Shown here: positions 1-7,614 of the stretch, piece after piece
How positions within the stretch are numbered: the first letter of the stretch is position 1
Layout of the letters: the number at the start of each line of letters is the position of its first letter
The notes under the pieces: model-generated
The model's input: the letters and a program-made list of their open reading frames with translations, nothing else
Told to the model about the DNA's origin: nothing
The model's database searches: none
Translations under genes and position numbers: made by a program
Source of the DNA: Subtercola sp. Z020
GTDB taxonomy: Bacteria > Actinomycetota > Actinomycetes > Actinomycetales > Microbacteriaceae
Assembly: GCF_002931235.1 (NCBI RefSeq)
Contig: NZ_PSTT01000071.1
Span: 89,223 to 153,222 of the forward strand
DNA length: 64,000 nt
Direction of reading: 5' to 3'

Positions 1-396
1 CGACACCGTCTGCCCCGGCCCCGCGATCACCCGCTTCACCAGCGTGTGGTCGAGGTTCGGGCCGATCCCGACGAGCCCGCCCACCCACCGCGCCGCGTAG
101 ACGAAGGGGTTCGAGGGGGCGGGGGTCGCCTCGCCCCAGAGGTCTGAGGCCGTGAAGACGACGATGTCGCCGTCGTGCGGGTCGCCGAAGTCCAACGACA
201 CCCGGTCGACCAGCAGCCGATCGCCGATCGAGAGGGTCTGCTGCATCGACCCCGAGGGCACGTAGTAGACCTTCACGATGAACGCCTGCACCAGCGCCAG
301 CACGACGAAGGCGGCGAGGAGGTTGAACCAGAAGCTGCCGGTGATGCGCCGGATGCCCGTGCGGGCCGGTCGCCTGGCCGGCGGTTCTGCGGTCAC
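1..396 (-). CDS. lepB: Signal peptidase I, S26 family (3' end outside window)
   Basis: Membrane-bound serine protease that removes signal peptides on the outer face of the cytoplasmic membrane. The 132 visible residues hold a short cytoplasmic arm, one membrane segment (about 22-42), the catalytic serine motif PSGSM (Ser50) and the general-base lysine in LVKRVIAGPG (Lys121), the Ser/Lys pair of the S26 family. The C-terminal part lies beyond the left edge. The GTG start overlaps the stop of the upstream HprK-like gene in a GTGA junction, so the two are probably co-translated. Whether this is the general LepB or a dedicated peptidase of the surface-polysaccharide locus cannot be decided; the context favours a dedicated one. 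Confidence 0.85.
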   Translation of the reverse strand, partial: MTAEPPARRPARTGIRRITGSFWFNLLAAFVVLALVQAFIVKVYYVPSGSMQQTLSIGDRLLVDRVSLDFGDPHDGDIVVFTASDLWGEATPAPSNPFVYAARWVGGLVGIGPNLDHTLVKRVIAGPGQTVS

Positions 397-1556
397 GACA
401 CACCGGCCGGGCGCAGCAGGCCCGCGGAGACCAGCTCGTCGACAGCGGCCGACACGAGCTCACCCGAAGACCCGGAGGGCGCGTCACCGTGGGTCGCCAC
501 CACGGCCCCTGCAAGGTCGTCGAGCGTCGCCCCCCAGACCGCCGTCTCGAAGATGGCCGGGGCGATACCGGCCAGCACCCGAACGACCGAGTCGTTCAGC
601 ACGATCAGCGAGTCGCCGTCTCTCACGGCGTCGTCGAAGACGGCGTACAGCAGCTCGGCGGAGGCTCGGCGGGTCGCATCAGGGTCCGCCGCATCAGGCT
701 CCACCGCATCGGGCTCCACCGCATCCGCCGCCCCACCCGCAGCACCCGCCGCCGCGAAGATCCCCGCGAACACGTCGACCAGCGTCTCCGCCTCGAGGTA
801 GCTGACCTGCCGGAGCCCTCCGCACCGGTCGAGAATCCCCTGCAGGCGCTGCAGCGGGCGCCCGCGTTCGGCGAGGTAGCTCACCTGCGGCACCAGTTCG
901 CCGATGGCCTCCGCCAACCCGGTGCTCCGGATGCTCGGCAGCCCCGTGCCGTCGCCCCCCGTGCGGCGGTCGAGCATCACCACGCCGACGAGCCTCAGCG
1001 GTACGGCCGGTGGCGGCAGCAGACCGAGCTCAGAGGGCGAGACCTGCCGCTTCCACCGCTCGGGCGCCGGCTGCTTCACCGAGAGCGGCTTCGCGTAGGG
1101 CAGCACGGTGAGGTCGTCGTTGACCCCGAGAGTCTCGTCGGTGACGTAGCCGAACTGCCGGCCGAGCGCGATCGACGCCGTGGTCTTGCCGCGGCCGGAG
1201 GGGCCGACGAAAGCGATCACCGCGCCCGTGCTGAGGTCGGCCACCGCTCCGGCGTGCAGCATCACGAGGTCGTTGCGGCGGGTGTCGATGGCCCGGCGGG
1301 TGAGCAGGCCCGACAGACGGTCTTCGAGTTCACCGAAGCTGTTCGCGACCAGCTCGGCACCAGCATCCGGAGCCGAAGACGGCGCCCTGAGTTCGGCCCG
1401 CACCTCGGCCCCCGGCATCGTCGGGGCGGCGGTGACGAGCCGCCCGCCGCACCACTCCCAGGCCCGCGCCACCTGCTCTGCCTCTGCATCTGTGACACCC
1501 GACAGCGAGACCGCGAACGGAACGCCGAGGCAGCTGACTTCGACGAGGTGCGTCAT
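393..1556 (-). CDS. HprK-like P-loop ATPase/kinase with PqqD-like C-terminal region
   Basis: A 387-aa protein with a Walker A loop GPSGRGKTT (about 118-126), preceded by a MLHAGAV segment, as in HPr-kinase-related proteins of polysaccharide and RiPP loci. After an acidic Ala/Asp/Pro linker of repeated AVEPD-type units (about 275-295) comes an about 90-residue winged-helix-like region resembling PqqD (DSLIVLNDSVVRVL, then a C-terminal LVSAGLL). Such proteins either phosphorylate a peptide or protein or act as peptide chaperones; the substrate here is unknown. A longer reading frame would run into the esterase gene, so I place the start at the ATG after that gene's stop. It is translationally coupled to signal peptidase I. 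Kinase activity is inference. Confidence 0.7.
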   Translation of the reverse strand: MTHLVEVSCLGVPFAVSLSGVTDAEAEQVARAWEWCGGRLVTAAPTMPGAEVRAELRAPSSAPDAGAELVANSFGELEDRLSGLLTRRAIDTRRNDLVMLHAGAVADLSTGAVIAFVGPSGRGKTTASIALGRQFGYVTDETLGVNDDLTVLPYAKPLSVKQPAPERWKRQVSPSELGLLPPPAVPLRLVGVVMLDRRTGGDGTGLPSIRSTGLAEAIGELVPQVSYLAERGRPLQRLQGILDRCGGLRQVSYLEAETLVDVFAGIFAAAGAAGGAADAVEPDAVEPDAADPDATRRASAELLYAVFDDAVRDGDSLIVLNDSVVRVLAGIAPAIFETAVWGATLDDLAGAVVATHGDAPSGSSGELVSAAVDELVSAGLLRPAGVS

Positions 1557-1585
1557 GCCCCCCACGCTAGCGCACACGCCCGGCG

Positions 1586-2902
1586 CTACGAGGAGGGCTT
1601 CGTGAGTCCCCAGCGGGGGTAGAGAACCTCGTACCCGCGGGTCAGGCCACCATCGAGCGCGACGTTGTCGTGGCTGCTGTCGGGGATCTCCGTGTAGGTC
1701 GCCGTGATGCCTGCGGCGACCGCGGCGTCGTAGGTGCGCTTCACCCCCGGGAGCGCCTCCGAGTCGTTCGCTCCCACGGCGAAGACCCCCACCGAGTCCG
1801 GATATTTCGTCTTCGACATGATGGTCTTCGGCCACACCGCCTCATAGGCGGCCTGGTCGCCGCCGAACACCCGGGAGAGCGTCGAGCGATCGTCGACGCC
1901 CTGGTACTCGTCACCCGACAGGTCGACGACGTTGCCGAACACCTCGGGGTACTTCGCGCCGAAGTAGGCCGCGCACATGCCGCCGTTCGAGAAGCCCAGA
2001 ACGGTCCAGTCCTTCGGGTCGTCAGAGACCGCGAAGTGCGACTTCACCCACGGAACGACGTCTTTCATGATGTAGGTCTCGACGTTGCCCATGGAGGTGT
2101 CGAGGCACAGCGGGTCTTTCGAATCGTCGCCGAGCTGGTCGGGGTTCACGACGATCGGGCCGAGCCCGTTGTCGGCCGCCGCCATCTTGTCGAGGATGGC
2201 CTTCGGGTCGTCGAGGCCCGGGCTGCCCGGTTGGCCGTTCAGCTGGATGATCACCGGCAGTTTCGGCTTCGATGCCACCAGCCCCGCCGGCGGAACGTAG
2301 GCCAGCGCCGTGCGGGCGACGAACCCCGATGCCGAGTTCGGAATGTCGACGGTACCGAGCGAACCGGTGGCCGGCAGGTCGGCGGGAGCCTTCCACGATT
2401 CGTACAGCGGGGTGTTCGGGTCGATGCCGGGGTCGGCGGTCGACGGGGCGCCCAGGTCGAGCGGCTTCTCGTTCGTGACCCCGAGGAACGCTGCGACCGT
2501 CTTGTCGAGCCCGAACGCCGCGTTCACGCCGAGCGTTCCGGTGAGCACGAAGACGAGGATCGACACCGCGGCGATCACCTTGCGCCACCACCGGGAGAGC
2601 CACAGGTTCACCACCGCCACAGCGACAGCCGCGAAGGTCAGGATGATCCAGGTGTCGACGATCGGCGAGAGCCGCGTGCCGAAGAGATTCAGCACATTGA
2701 CGGTGAGCAGGATCGTGAGGGCGCCGATCAGCGCACCCGAGACGGCACCGATGCTCGCCGTCAGCACCCAGCGCACGGTGGGCCGCCGAATGAGCAGGTA
2801 GAGCACCAGGGCGATGCTGATGCCGCTCATCGTGGCGATCAGCGGCGCGTTGACGATGTTCAGGCTCAGGATGGCGTCGCTCACTCTCCACATTATGGCC
2901 AT
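1586..2902 (-). CDS. Membrane-anchored alpha/beta-hydrolase (putative esterase)
   Basis: About 438 aa. The N-terminal half has about four hydrophobic segments (for example MSGISIALVLYLLI and VIAAVSILVFVL). The C-terminal half, probably extracytoplasmic, is an esterase-D/antigen-85-like alpha/beta-hydrolase with the nucleophile elbow GFSNGG, a downstream acidic residue in GANDSE and a late histidine in DSSHDN, giving a plausible Ser-Asp-His triad. Function is likely acyl transfer to, or hydrolysis of, a cell-envelope ester, but the substrate cannot be read. The start is uncertain: ATG at 2902 or 2893, neither with a good ribosome-binding site, so a leaderless transcript is possible. It is divergent from the small gene at 3017 and 29 bp upstream of the HprK-like gene. 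Confidence 0.75.
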   Translation of the reverse strand: MAIMWRVSDAILSLNIVNAPLIATMSGISIALVLYLLIRRPTVRWVLTASIGAVSGALIGALTILLTVNVLNLFGTRLSPIVDTWIILTFAAVAVAVVNLWLSRWWRKVIAAVSILVFVLTGTLGVNAAFGLDKTVAAFLGVTNEKPLDLGAPSTADPGIDPNTPLYESWKAPADLPATGSLGTVDIPNSASGFVARTALAYVPPAGLVASKPKLPVIIQLNGQPGSPGLDDPKAILDKMAAADNGLGPIVVNPDQLGDDSKDPLCLDTSMGNVETYIMKDVVPWVKSHFAVSDDPKDWTVLGFSNGGMCAAYFGAKYPEVFGNVVDLSGDEYQGVDDRSTLSRVFGGDQAAYEAVWPKTIMSKTKYPDSVGVFAVGANDSEALPGVKRTYDAAVAAGITATYTEIPDSSHDNVALDGGLTRGYEVLYPRWGLTKPSS

Positions 2903-3016
2903 GCCGGCTGTGCTGTAGTGCACAGCGCCCGAGCGGACAAGCCCCCCACTCCGGGAGGTGTTCCCGACTCGGGGTCGGGAGTAGCGTGGAAGGGACCCCC
3001 TTGGAGGCATACCCGA

Positions 3017-3295
3017 ATGACGTCAGTACTGCAGTTCGGCTCGAACGAGATCGTCGTCAGCGATCCGAACGAGATCACCTACCTGAAGGAGATGATCCAG
3101 CGGATCGTCTCCGAGGGCCGCACCGAGTGGGTACCGTTCCTCTGCGAACTCGACGACGGCACCCCGCAGACCTTCGATCTGCTGGTCACACCCGGTGTTC
3201 CCATCTCGATCGTCTCCGACGTTCCCCGTGAGCTCTTCTCCGGCGACGCGGGGATCACGTCAGTATCCAGCCGTCTCGGATCAGCCGGCGCCTGA
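3017..3295 (+). CDS. Small conserved-type hypothetical protein (92 aa)
   Basis: Starts at ATG 3017 behind a clear GGAGG at 3003-3007; a much longer upstream frame is an antisense shadow of the esterase. The opening LQFGSNEIVVSD followed by a helix and a W-x-P-F strand recalls the short actinobacterial DUF7882-type proteins, but the resemblance is by eye only. No signal peptide, membrane segment or catalytic motif is visible. Its last 41 bp overlap, tail to tail, the end of the LuxR-type regulator on the other strand, so the two messages could pair at their 3' ends. Function unknown. Confidence 0.6.
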   Translation: MTSVLQFGSNEIVVSDPNEITYLKEMIQRIVSEGRTEWVPFLCELDDGTPQTFDLLVTPGVPISIVSDVPRELFSGDAGITSVSSRLGSAGA

Positions 3296-3911
3296 GCTCC
3301 ATCTTCGTCACCGTCTCCCCGTCGAGCGAATACTTGCGGCGCACGTGGGCGATGTGCGTTCGCACCGTCTCGGCTGAGAGCCCGAACCGGGCAGCCGTCT
3401 CGGGCACGGAGGCGCCGGAACCCGACAGATAGGCGCTGACGATCTCCAGTTCCCGGAGCGTCAGGGCGGGCACCTCGGGCGTGCGGCCCTCGTCGAGCAG
3501 TTCCACCACGGAATCGGAGAGCGTCACGTCGCCCCGGGAGGCTCCGGCAACGGCGGCAGCGACGCTCTCCGAGGGATCGCTCTGCAGAACGTAGGCGTGG
3601 GCGCCCGCGGCCAGCACGCGGCGGATGGCCGGCGCGTAGGTGGTCGCACCGATCACCACGATGCCCGTGCCGTGGGGGGCGAGGGTGGCGACTTTGGCCG
3701 CGGTCGGTGTTCCGTTGCTCAGTTCGTTGTCGAGCAGCACGACGTCGGCCACGCTCTGGTCGCGGTTGTTGTAGACGTGCCACGACTTCGTCCAACCGTC
3801 GACGGACGCGCCGGGAAGCAGGGTCTTCAGCTTCACGCTGATCGCTTCGGCGAGCATCCTGCTCTCGTGCACGACATGGATGCGGATGCGACGGGGTTTT
3901 GCGGGTGCCAC
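3255..3911 (-). CDS. LuxR/NarL-type response regulator with atypical receiver
   Basis: 218 aa. The N-terminal receiver-like domain (about 1-120) keeps one central aspartate in VVLLDNEL, but the usual acidic pair near the start is reduced to His-Glu (HVVHES) and the conserved lysine position reads LQSDPSE, so phosphorylation may be lost or unusual. The C-terminal helix-turn-helix (about 150-210) is typical LuxR: LTLRELEIVSAYLSG, SAETVRTHIAHVRRK. The GTG start at 3911 has AGGAGG upstream. No sensor kinase is adjacent; the nearest is at 30,551. It sits divergently from the first tyrosine autokinase and is a good candidate regulator of the polysaccharide locus. Confidence 0.85.
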   Translation of the reverse strand: MAPAKPRRIRIHVVHESRMLAEAISVKLKTLLPGASVDGWTKSWHVYNNRDQSVADVVLLDNELSNGTPTAAKVATLAPHGTGIVVIGATTYAPAIRRVLAAGAHAYVLQSDPSESVAAAVAGASRGDVTLSDSVVELLDEGRTPEVPALTLRELEIVSAYLSGSGASVPETAARFGLSAETVRTHIAHVRRKYSLDGETVTKMELRRRLIRDGWILT

Positions 3912-4047
3912 GCTACCTCTTCCTCCTGCCGCTGGGCCGGCCCGGGGTAGCAAAAGCATAGGACATCCATTCAGATGACCCGGAAGACCCCCGAAGGCGG
4001 CACATGTTACGATCGCGAAAACATCAAGCACGCGAGCAGGGGGCACT

Positions 4048-5619
4048 GTGGAGCTGTCGGCGTACCTTCGGATTCTCAGGAACCACTGGATCGGCATCAT
4101 CGTCTTCATTGCGCTCGGGGCGGGCGTCGCGTCGGGCTGGTCGATCGTGCAGCCGCGCGTGTACACGGCCGATGCGAGCGGAATCCTCACCACGGGCGTG
4201 AGCACCGACCTCGGCTCCGCGCTCGTGGGTGACAACTACGCGAAGTCGCGGGTGAAGTCGTACCTCAACGTGGCCAAATCCCGGGCGGTCGCCAACTACG
4301 CGATCGACAAGCTGGGGCTCACGTCGTCGCCGGAATCGCTCATCTCGAGCATCACTGTCGTCAATCCCGAAGACACCGCCGTGCTGCAGATCTCGGCGCA
4401 GGGGTCGACGCCCACCAAGGCACGTGACCTCGCCGAGACCTGGGTCGACGGCATGACCGAGCAGGTCAATGCGCTGGAGAACGCGTCGGCAGGCGCTGCG
4501 ACGGGAACGGCGGCAGCCGGCCCCTCGATCGTCACCCTGCAGACCTTGGACTCCGCCGTTCTGCCCACCTCGCCCACCTCGCCCAACACCCGGCTCGCCA
4601 TTCTGATCGGCCTGCTCTTCGGCCTCGGCCTCGGCATCGCCTACGCCGTCGTCAGGCACACCCTCGACCGCCGCATCCGTTCCGTCACCGCTGTGGAGAA
4701 GGAGTTCGGGCTGCCCGTCGTCGGAACCGTGCCCTTCGACCGCAACTTCACCGACACGAACCGTCTGGTCGAGCAGAGCTCCACGTCGAACTACGTCGGC
4801 CGGCGCACCGACGACGACGCCGTCTCCGAGGCGATGCGCGAGCTCCGCACCAACCTGCAGTTCATGAACGTCGACAACCCGCCCCGCATCATCGTCGTCA
4901 CGAGTTCTCTCGCCGGTGACGGCAAGTCGACCATCACGGCCAACCTCGCCACCACCATCGCCGCCTCCGGCCAGCGCGTCGTCGTCGTCGACGGCGACCT
5001 CCGCCGACCCACCGTGGCCAAGTCGTTCGACCTCCTCCCCGGCGTGGGCCTCACCGACGTGCTGGTCGGCCGGGCCGAGATCGAAGACGTGCTGCAGCCC
5101 TGGGGAGACTCCGGGCGGCTCGCCGTGATGGGAGCGGGCGTCATTCCGCCGAACCCCAGCGAACTGCTCGGGTCGATGGCGATGCAGTCACTCCTGAACG
5201 AACTCGCCCGCGACGCCATCGTGCTGATCGACGCTCCGCCGCTCATCCCCGTCACCGACGCCGCCATTCTGACCGCCCGCACCGACGGGGCCCTCATCGT
5301 GGCCTCTGTGGGCAAGACCTCGATCGACGCCCTCGGCAAGTCGTTGCAGAACATCGCGAAGGTGAACGGGCGGGCTCTCGGGGTGATTCTGAACCGGGTG
5401 CCGCGCAAGGGATCGAGCAGCGGCTACTACGGGTACCAGTACAAGGGCGACTACTACTCCTCTGAGGCCAACGCCGAGGGCACCGCCGCCCCGCACGTCG
5501 TTCCGGAGTACGCCGACGTGCCCCGGGAGAAGGCGCGCCGCGCGGTACGGGCCGAGCGCGTGGTCACCGAGCCGGAGGTCGCCGAGGCGCCGGTCGCCCC
5601 GACGACTCCGCTCCGCTGA
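4048..5619 (+). CDS. Wzz/BY-kinase: polysaccharide co-polymerase tyrosine autokinase (copy 1)
   Basis: A 523-aa single-chain protein combining a Wzz chain-length domain (membrane segments near 15-38 and 178-200) with a bacterial tyrosine-kinase domain: Walker A AGDGKST (about 289-295), Walker A' VVDGDLRRP (about 312-320), Walker B VLIDAPP (about 391-397). A tyrosine-rich tail, YYGYQYKGDYY (about 458-468), supplies the autophosphorylation sites. Such kinases control the length and export of surface polysaccharide at the membrane. The GTG start has a purine-rich GAGCAGGGGG upstream. The tyrosine phosphatase gene follows 13 bp downstream, forming a kinase/phosphatase pair. Confidence 0.93.
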   Translation: MELSAYLRILRNHWIGIIVFIALGAGVASGWSIVQPRVYTADASGILTTGVSTDLGSALVGDNYAKSRVKSYLNVAKSRAVANYAIDKLGLTSSPESLISSITVVNPEDTAVLQISAQGSTPTKARDLAETWVDGMTEQVNALENASAGAATGTAAAGPSIVTLQTLDSAVLPTSPTSPNTRLAILIGLLFGLGLGIAYAVVRHTLDRRIRSVTAVEKEFGLPVVGTVPFDRNFTDTNRLVEQSSTSNYVGRRTDDDAVSEAMRELRTNLQFMNVDNPPRIIVVTSSLAGDGKSTITANLATTIAASGQRVVVVDGDLRRPTVAKSFDLLPGVGLTDVLVGRAEIEDVLQPWGDSGRLAVMGAGVIPPNPSELLGSMAMQSLLNELARDAIVLIDAPPLIPVTDAAILTARTDGALIVASVGKTSIDALGKSLQNIAKVNGRALGVILNRVPRKGSSSGYYGYQYKGDYYSSEANAEGTAAPHVVPEYADVPREKARRAVRAERVVTEPEVAEAPVAPTTPLR

Positions 5620-5632
5620 GCGCGAGCCGGCC

Positions 5633-6346
5633 ATGAGCGAGACGACAACCCCCGGCAGTCCGGGCACGCGGGGCGCCGACCCCGCGGCGTTCGGCATCGT
5701 CATGGTGTGCGAGGGCAACATCTGCCGCTCGCCGCTCGCCGAACAGTTGATGCGTTCCCGCCTCGGCGAGGCGGGCCTGTACGCGGCGGTCACCGTCTCC
5801 AGCGGCGGGCTGGGCGCCCTCGTGGGCTCCGCGATGGATGCGACGGCGGCCGAGCAGTCCCGCCGGTACCGCGGGCGCCCCGACGACTTCCGCGCACGCC
5901 AGCTGCGGTCGGCGATCGTGAACCCGGCAGACCTCGTTCTGACCATGACCCGTGCCCAGCGCGACGACGTCGTGCAGCGCTACCCGCGCATCCTGCAGCG
6001 CACCTTCACCCTGGTCGAGTTCGCGAAGCTGCTGGCCCTCGACGCCGTCGACCTGCCGGAATCGAACAGCGACTTCGCTTCCGTCGCCGCCCAGCTCGCC
6101 GCATCGGGCCTTCCGGAGCGAGCGCCGGAGATCGCCGGCATGCTCCGCGATCGCACGCGGAGCTACGCGCGACTGCGGAGCCGCGCCCGCCTGCAGGCCG
6201 ACGACGACATCGCCGACCCGTACCGCCGGGACCCGCAGGTTCACGAGGCCGTCGCGCAGAAGATCAGCCTGGCCACGGCGCAGATCGTGCACAACTTCGC
6301 GGGCTGGGCTGTCGACTCCGAGGGCAGCGATCGCCTGCGAGCATGA
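5633..6346 (+). CDS. Low-molecular-weight protein tyrosine phosphatase (copy 1)
   Basis: 237 aa, longer than the usual 150-180 for the family because of an N-terminal extension of about 20 residues and an insertion before the C-terminus. The P-loop signature CEGNICRSP (about 26-34) contains the catalytic Cys and Arg, and the general-acid Asp lies in DPYRRDP. It probably dephosphorylates the tail of the autokinase encoded just upstream and possibly other envelope proteins. Its stop overlaps the next gene's start (ATGA), placing kinase, phosphatase, nucleotidyltransferase and PqqD-like gene in one operon. Confidence 0.9.
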   Translation: MSETTTPGSPGTRGADPAAFGIVMVCEGNICRSPLAEQLMRSRLGEAGLYAAVTVSSGGLGALVGSAMDATAAEQSRRYRGRPDDFRARQLRSAIVNPADLVLTMTRAQRDDVVQRYPRILQRTFTLVEFAKLLALDAVDLPESNSDFASVAAQLAASGLPERAPEIAGMLRDRTRSYARLRSRARLQADDDIADPYRRDPQVHEAVAQKISLATAQIVHNFAGWAVDSEGSDRLRA

Positions 6347-7281
6347 GCGCCCCGCACCCGGCATCCGCCCAGCTGCTCAGCACCAGAGACGCTGTCGACC
6401 TCGCATCGGCCTGGCTCTGCCATCGGGCGCGCGTGGCCGGAATCCGTGCGCTGCTCGTCAAGGGGCCGGTCGCCGCGCACCTCGGATTGCGCAGGGAGAG
6501 GGTCTCGGCCGACGCCGACATCCTCGTCGAGCCGGGCAGGGTCGCGGAGTTCGTCGACGCTCTCGCACCGTTCGGCTGGCACGAGCGCCCGCAGGGTACC
6601 GTGCCGCAGCTCGTCGAGGCGCACTCGGTGTCGCTGATCAACGACGACTGGCCGATCGACCTCGATGTGCACGCGTTCTGGCCGGGCTTTCTCGCCGACA
6701 GCGGGCAGGTCTTCGACACTCTCTGGAACAGCCGCATCCACTCGACGCTCGCGGGTGCTGAAGTGACGGCCCCGAGCGCCGAGAGCATGGCCCTCATTCT
6801 GGCGCTGCACTCCCTGCGCCGCCCCCTCGGCAGGGACAGCTCACGGGTCGACGATCTGGCGGCCCTCTCCGCGGCGACCCGGCGGGTCGTTCCGGTCGCC
6901 ACGGGAGAGACCCTGCTGCGGCGCGCACGCGAGCTCGGCGCGACCCAGACGGCGGCTCCCTTCCTAAGGATGCTCGGGGTGGCGGTTGCCGCCGATCCGG
7001 CTCCGAGCCGCGAACTGCAGCTCTGGCGGCTGAAGGCCGAGACCCGCGGCAATGTCAGCGCCTGGCTGATGGAGGCGCGACGCGCGCGCGGCATCGAACG
7101 GGTGCGAGTGGTGCAACGGGCGGTGCTGCCGGGTTCGGCCGAACTGCGTCGGCTGCACCCCGACCTCCCGCCGGGCATCCGGGGCCTCGTTCTCGGCTGG
7201 ACGGGTCGATGGCGTTCTGGCCTCGGGGAGCTGCCCCGCACGGTGCGCGCCCTTCGGAGCGCGCGGGTGGAACGCCCGTGA
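6343..7281 (+). CDS. Nucleotidyltransferase family protein (NTP_transf_5-like)
   Basis: 312 aa. The start of the protein shows LLVKGPVAAHLGL followed by SADADILV, the G-x(n)-D-x-D arrangement of the polymerase-beta-type nucleotidyltransferase fold used by the family found near exosortase, lasso-peptide and capsule genes. The rest is mostly helical and Arg-rich at the end, without membrane segments. The acceptor (protein, lipid or sugar) is unknown. It overlaps both neighbours by 4 bp, so stoichiometric expression with the tyrosine phosphatase and the PqqD-like protein is likely. Family call is fairly sure; role is not. Confidence 0.75.
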   Translation: MSAPHPASAQLLSTRDAVDLASAWLCHRARVAGIRALLVKGPVAAHLGLRRERVSADADILVEPGRVAEFVDALAPFGWHERPQGTVPQLVEAHSVSLINDDWPIDLDVHAFWPGFLADSGQVFDTLWNSRIHSTLAGAEVTAPSAESMALILALHSLRRPLGRDSSRVDDLAALSAATRRVVPVATGETLLRRARELGATQTAAPFLRMLGVAVAADPAPSRELQLWRLKAETRGNVSAWLMEARRARGIERVRVVQRAVLPGSAELRRLHPDLPPGIRGLVLGWTGRWRSGLGELPRTVRALRSARVERP

Positions 7282-7583
7282 CCCGGCCGCTCGGGGATCG
7301 AACGACGGTGCGACGCCGCGAGAACGTCGCCGAACTCGAGTCTGCAGACGGCGTCGTCGTTCTGGCGATGGATGCGCCCCACTGCACACCGTTCCGGCTC
7401 ACCGGTGGCGGCATGCTGGTTTGGCGGCACCTGACGGCAGACCGGCGGGAGGCTCGCACGGTCGTCGCCGAGGTCGCCTCAGAGTCCGACTCAGACGCCT
7501 CGGAGATCGAGCCTTCCGTACTGCTCTTCCTCGCCGAACTCGTCGACCTCGAACTGGTCGAGGCCCACGAGCGGGCGGACTGA
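7278..7583 (+). CDS. PqqD-like small protein (RRE-type fold)
   Basis: 101 aa from a GTG start overlapping the nucleotidyltransferase stop (GTGA); an earlier in-frame ATG lies inside that gene and is rejected. It shows the PqqD pattern: an N-terminal strand (RRENVAELESADGVVVLAM), a central FRLTGGGMLVWRHL matching the family's N-x-(T/S)-(A/G)-x-x-(I/V)-W segment, and a helical leucine-rich end. PqqD-like domains bind leader peptides of ribosomally made peptides, but related proteins also occur in polysaccharide clusters without any modified peptide. The gene converges on mqo. Confidence 0.7.
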   Translation: MTRPLGDRTTVRRRENVAELESADGVVVLAMDAPHCTPFRLTGGGMLVWRHLTADRREARTVVAEVASESDSDASEIEPSVLLFLAELVDLELVEAHERAD

Positions 7584-7614
7584 GCGGCTGGACTGAGCGC
7601 GCGGACTGAGGCGG

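Noticed and set aside
1..7583. Lasso-peptide biosynthetic cluster
   Set aside because: HprK-like, PqqD-like and nucleotidyltransferase genes fit, but no asparagine-synthetase-like cyclase, transglutaminase-like protease or precursor peptide is visible.
7584..7614. Terminator between the PqqD-like gene and mqo
   Set aside because: Only short reiterations of a GACTGAG-type sequence; no stable stem with a T-run.
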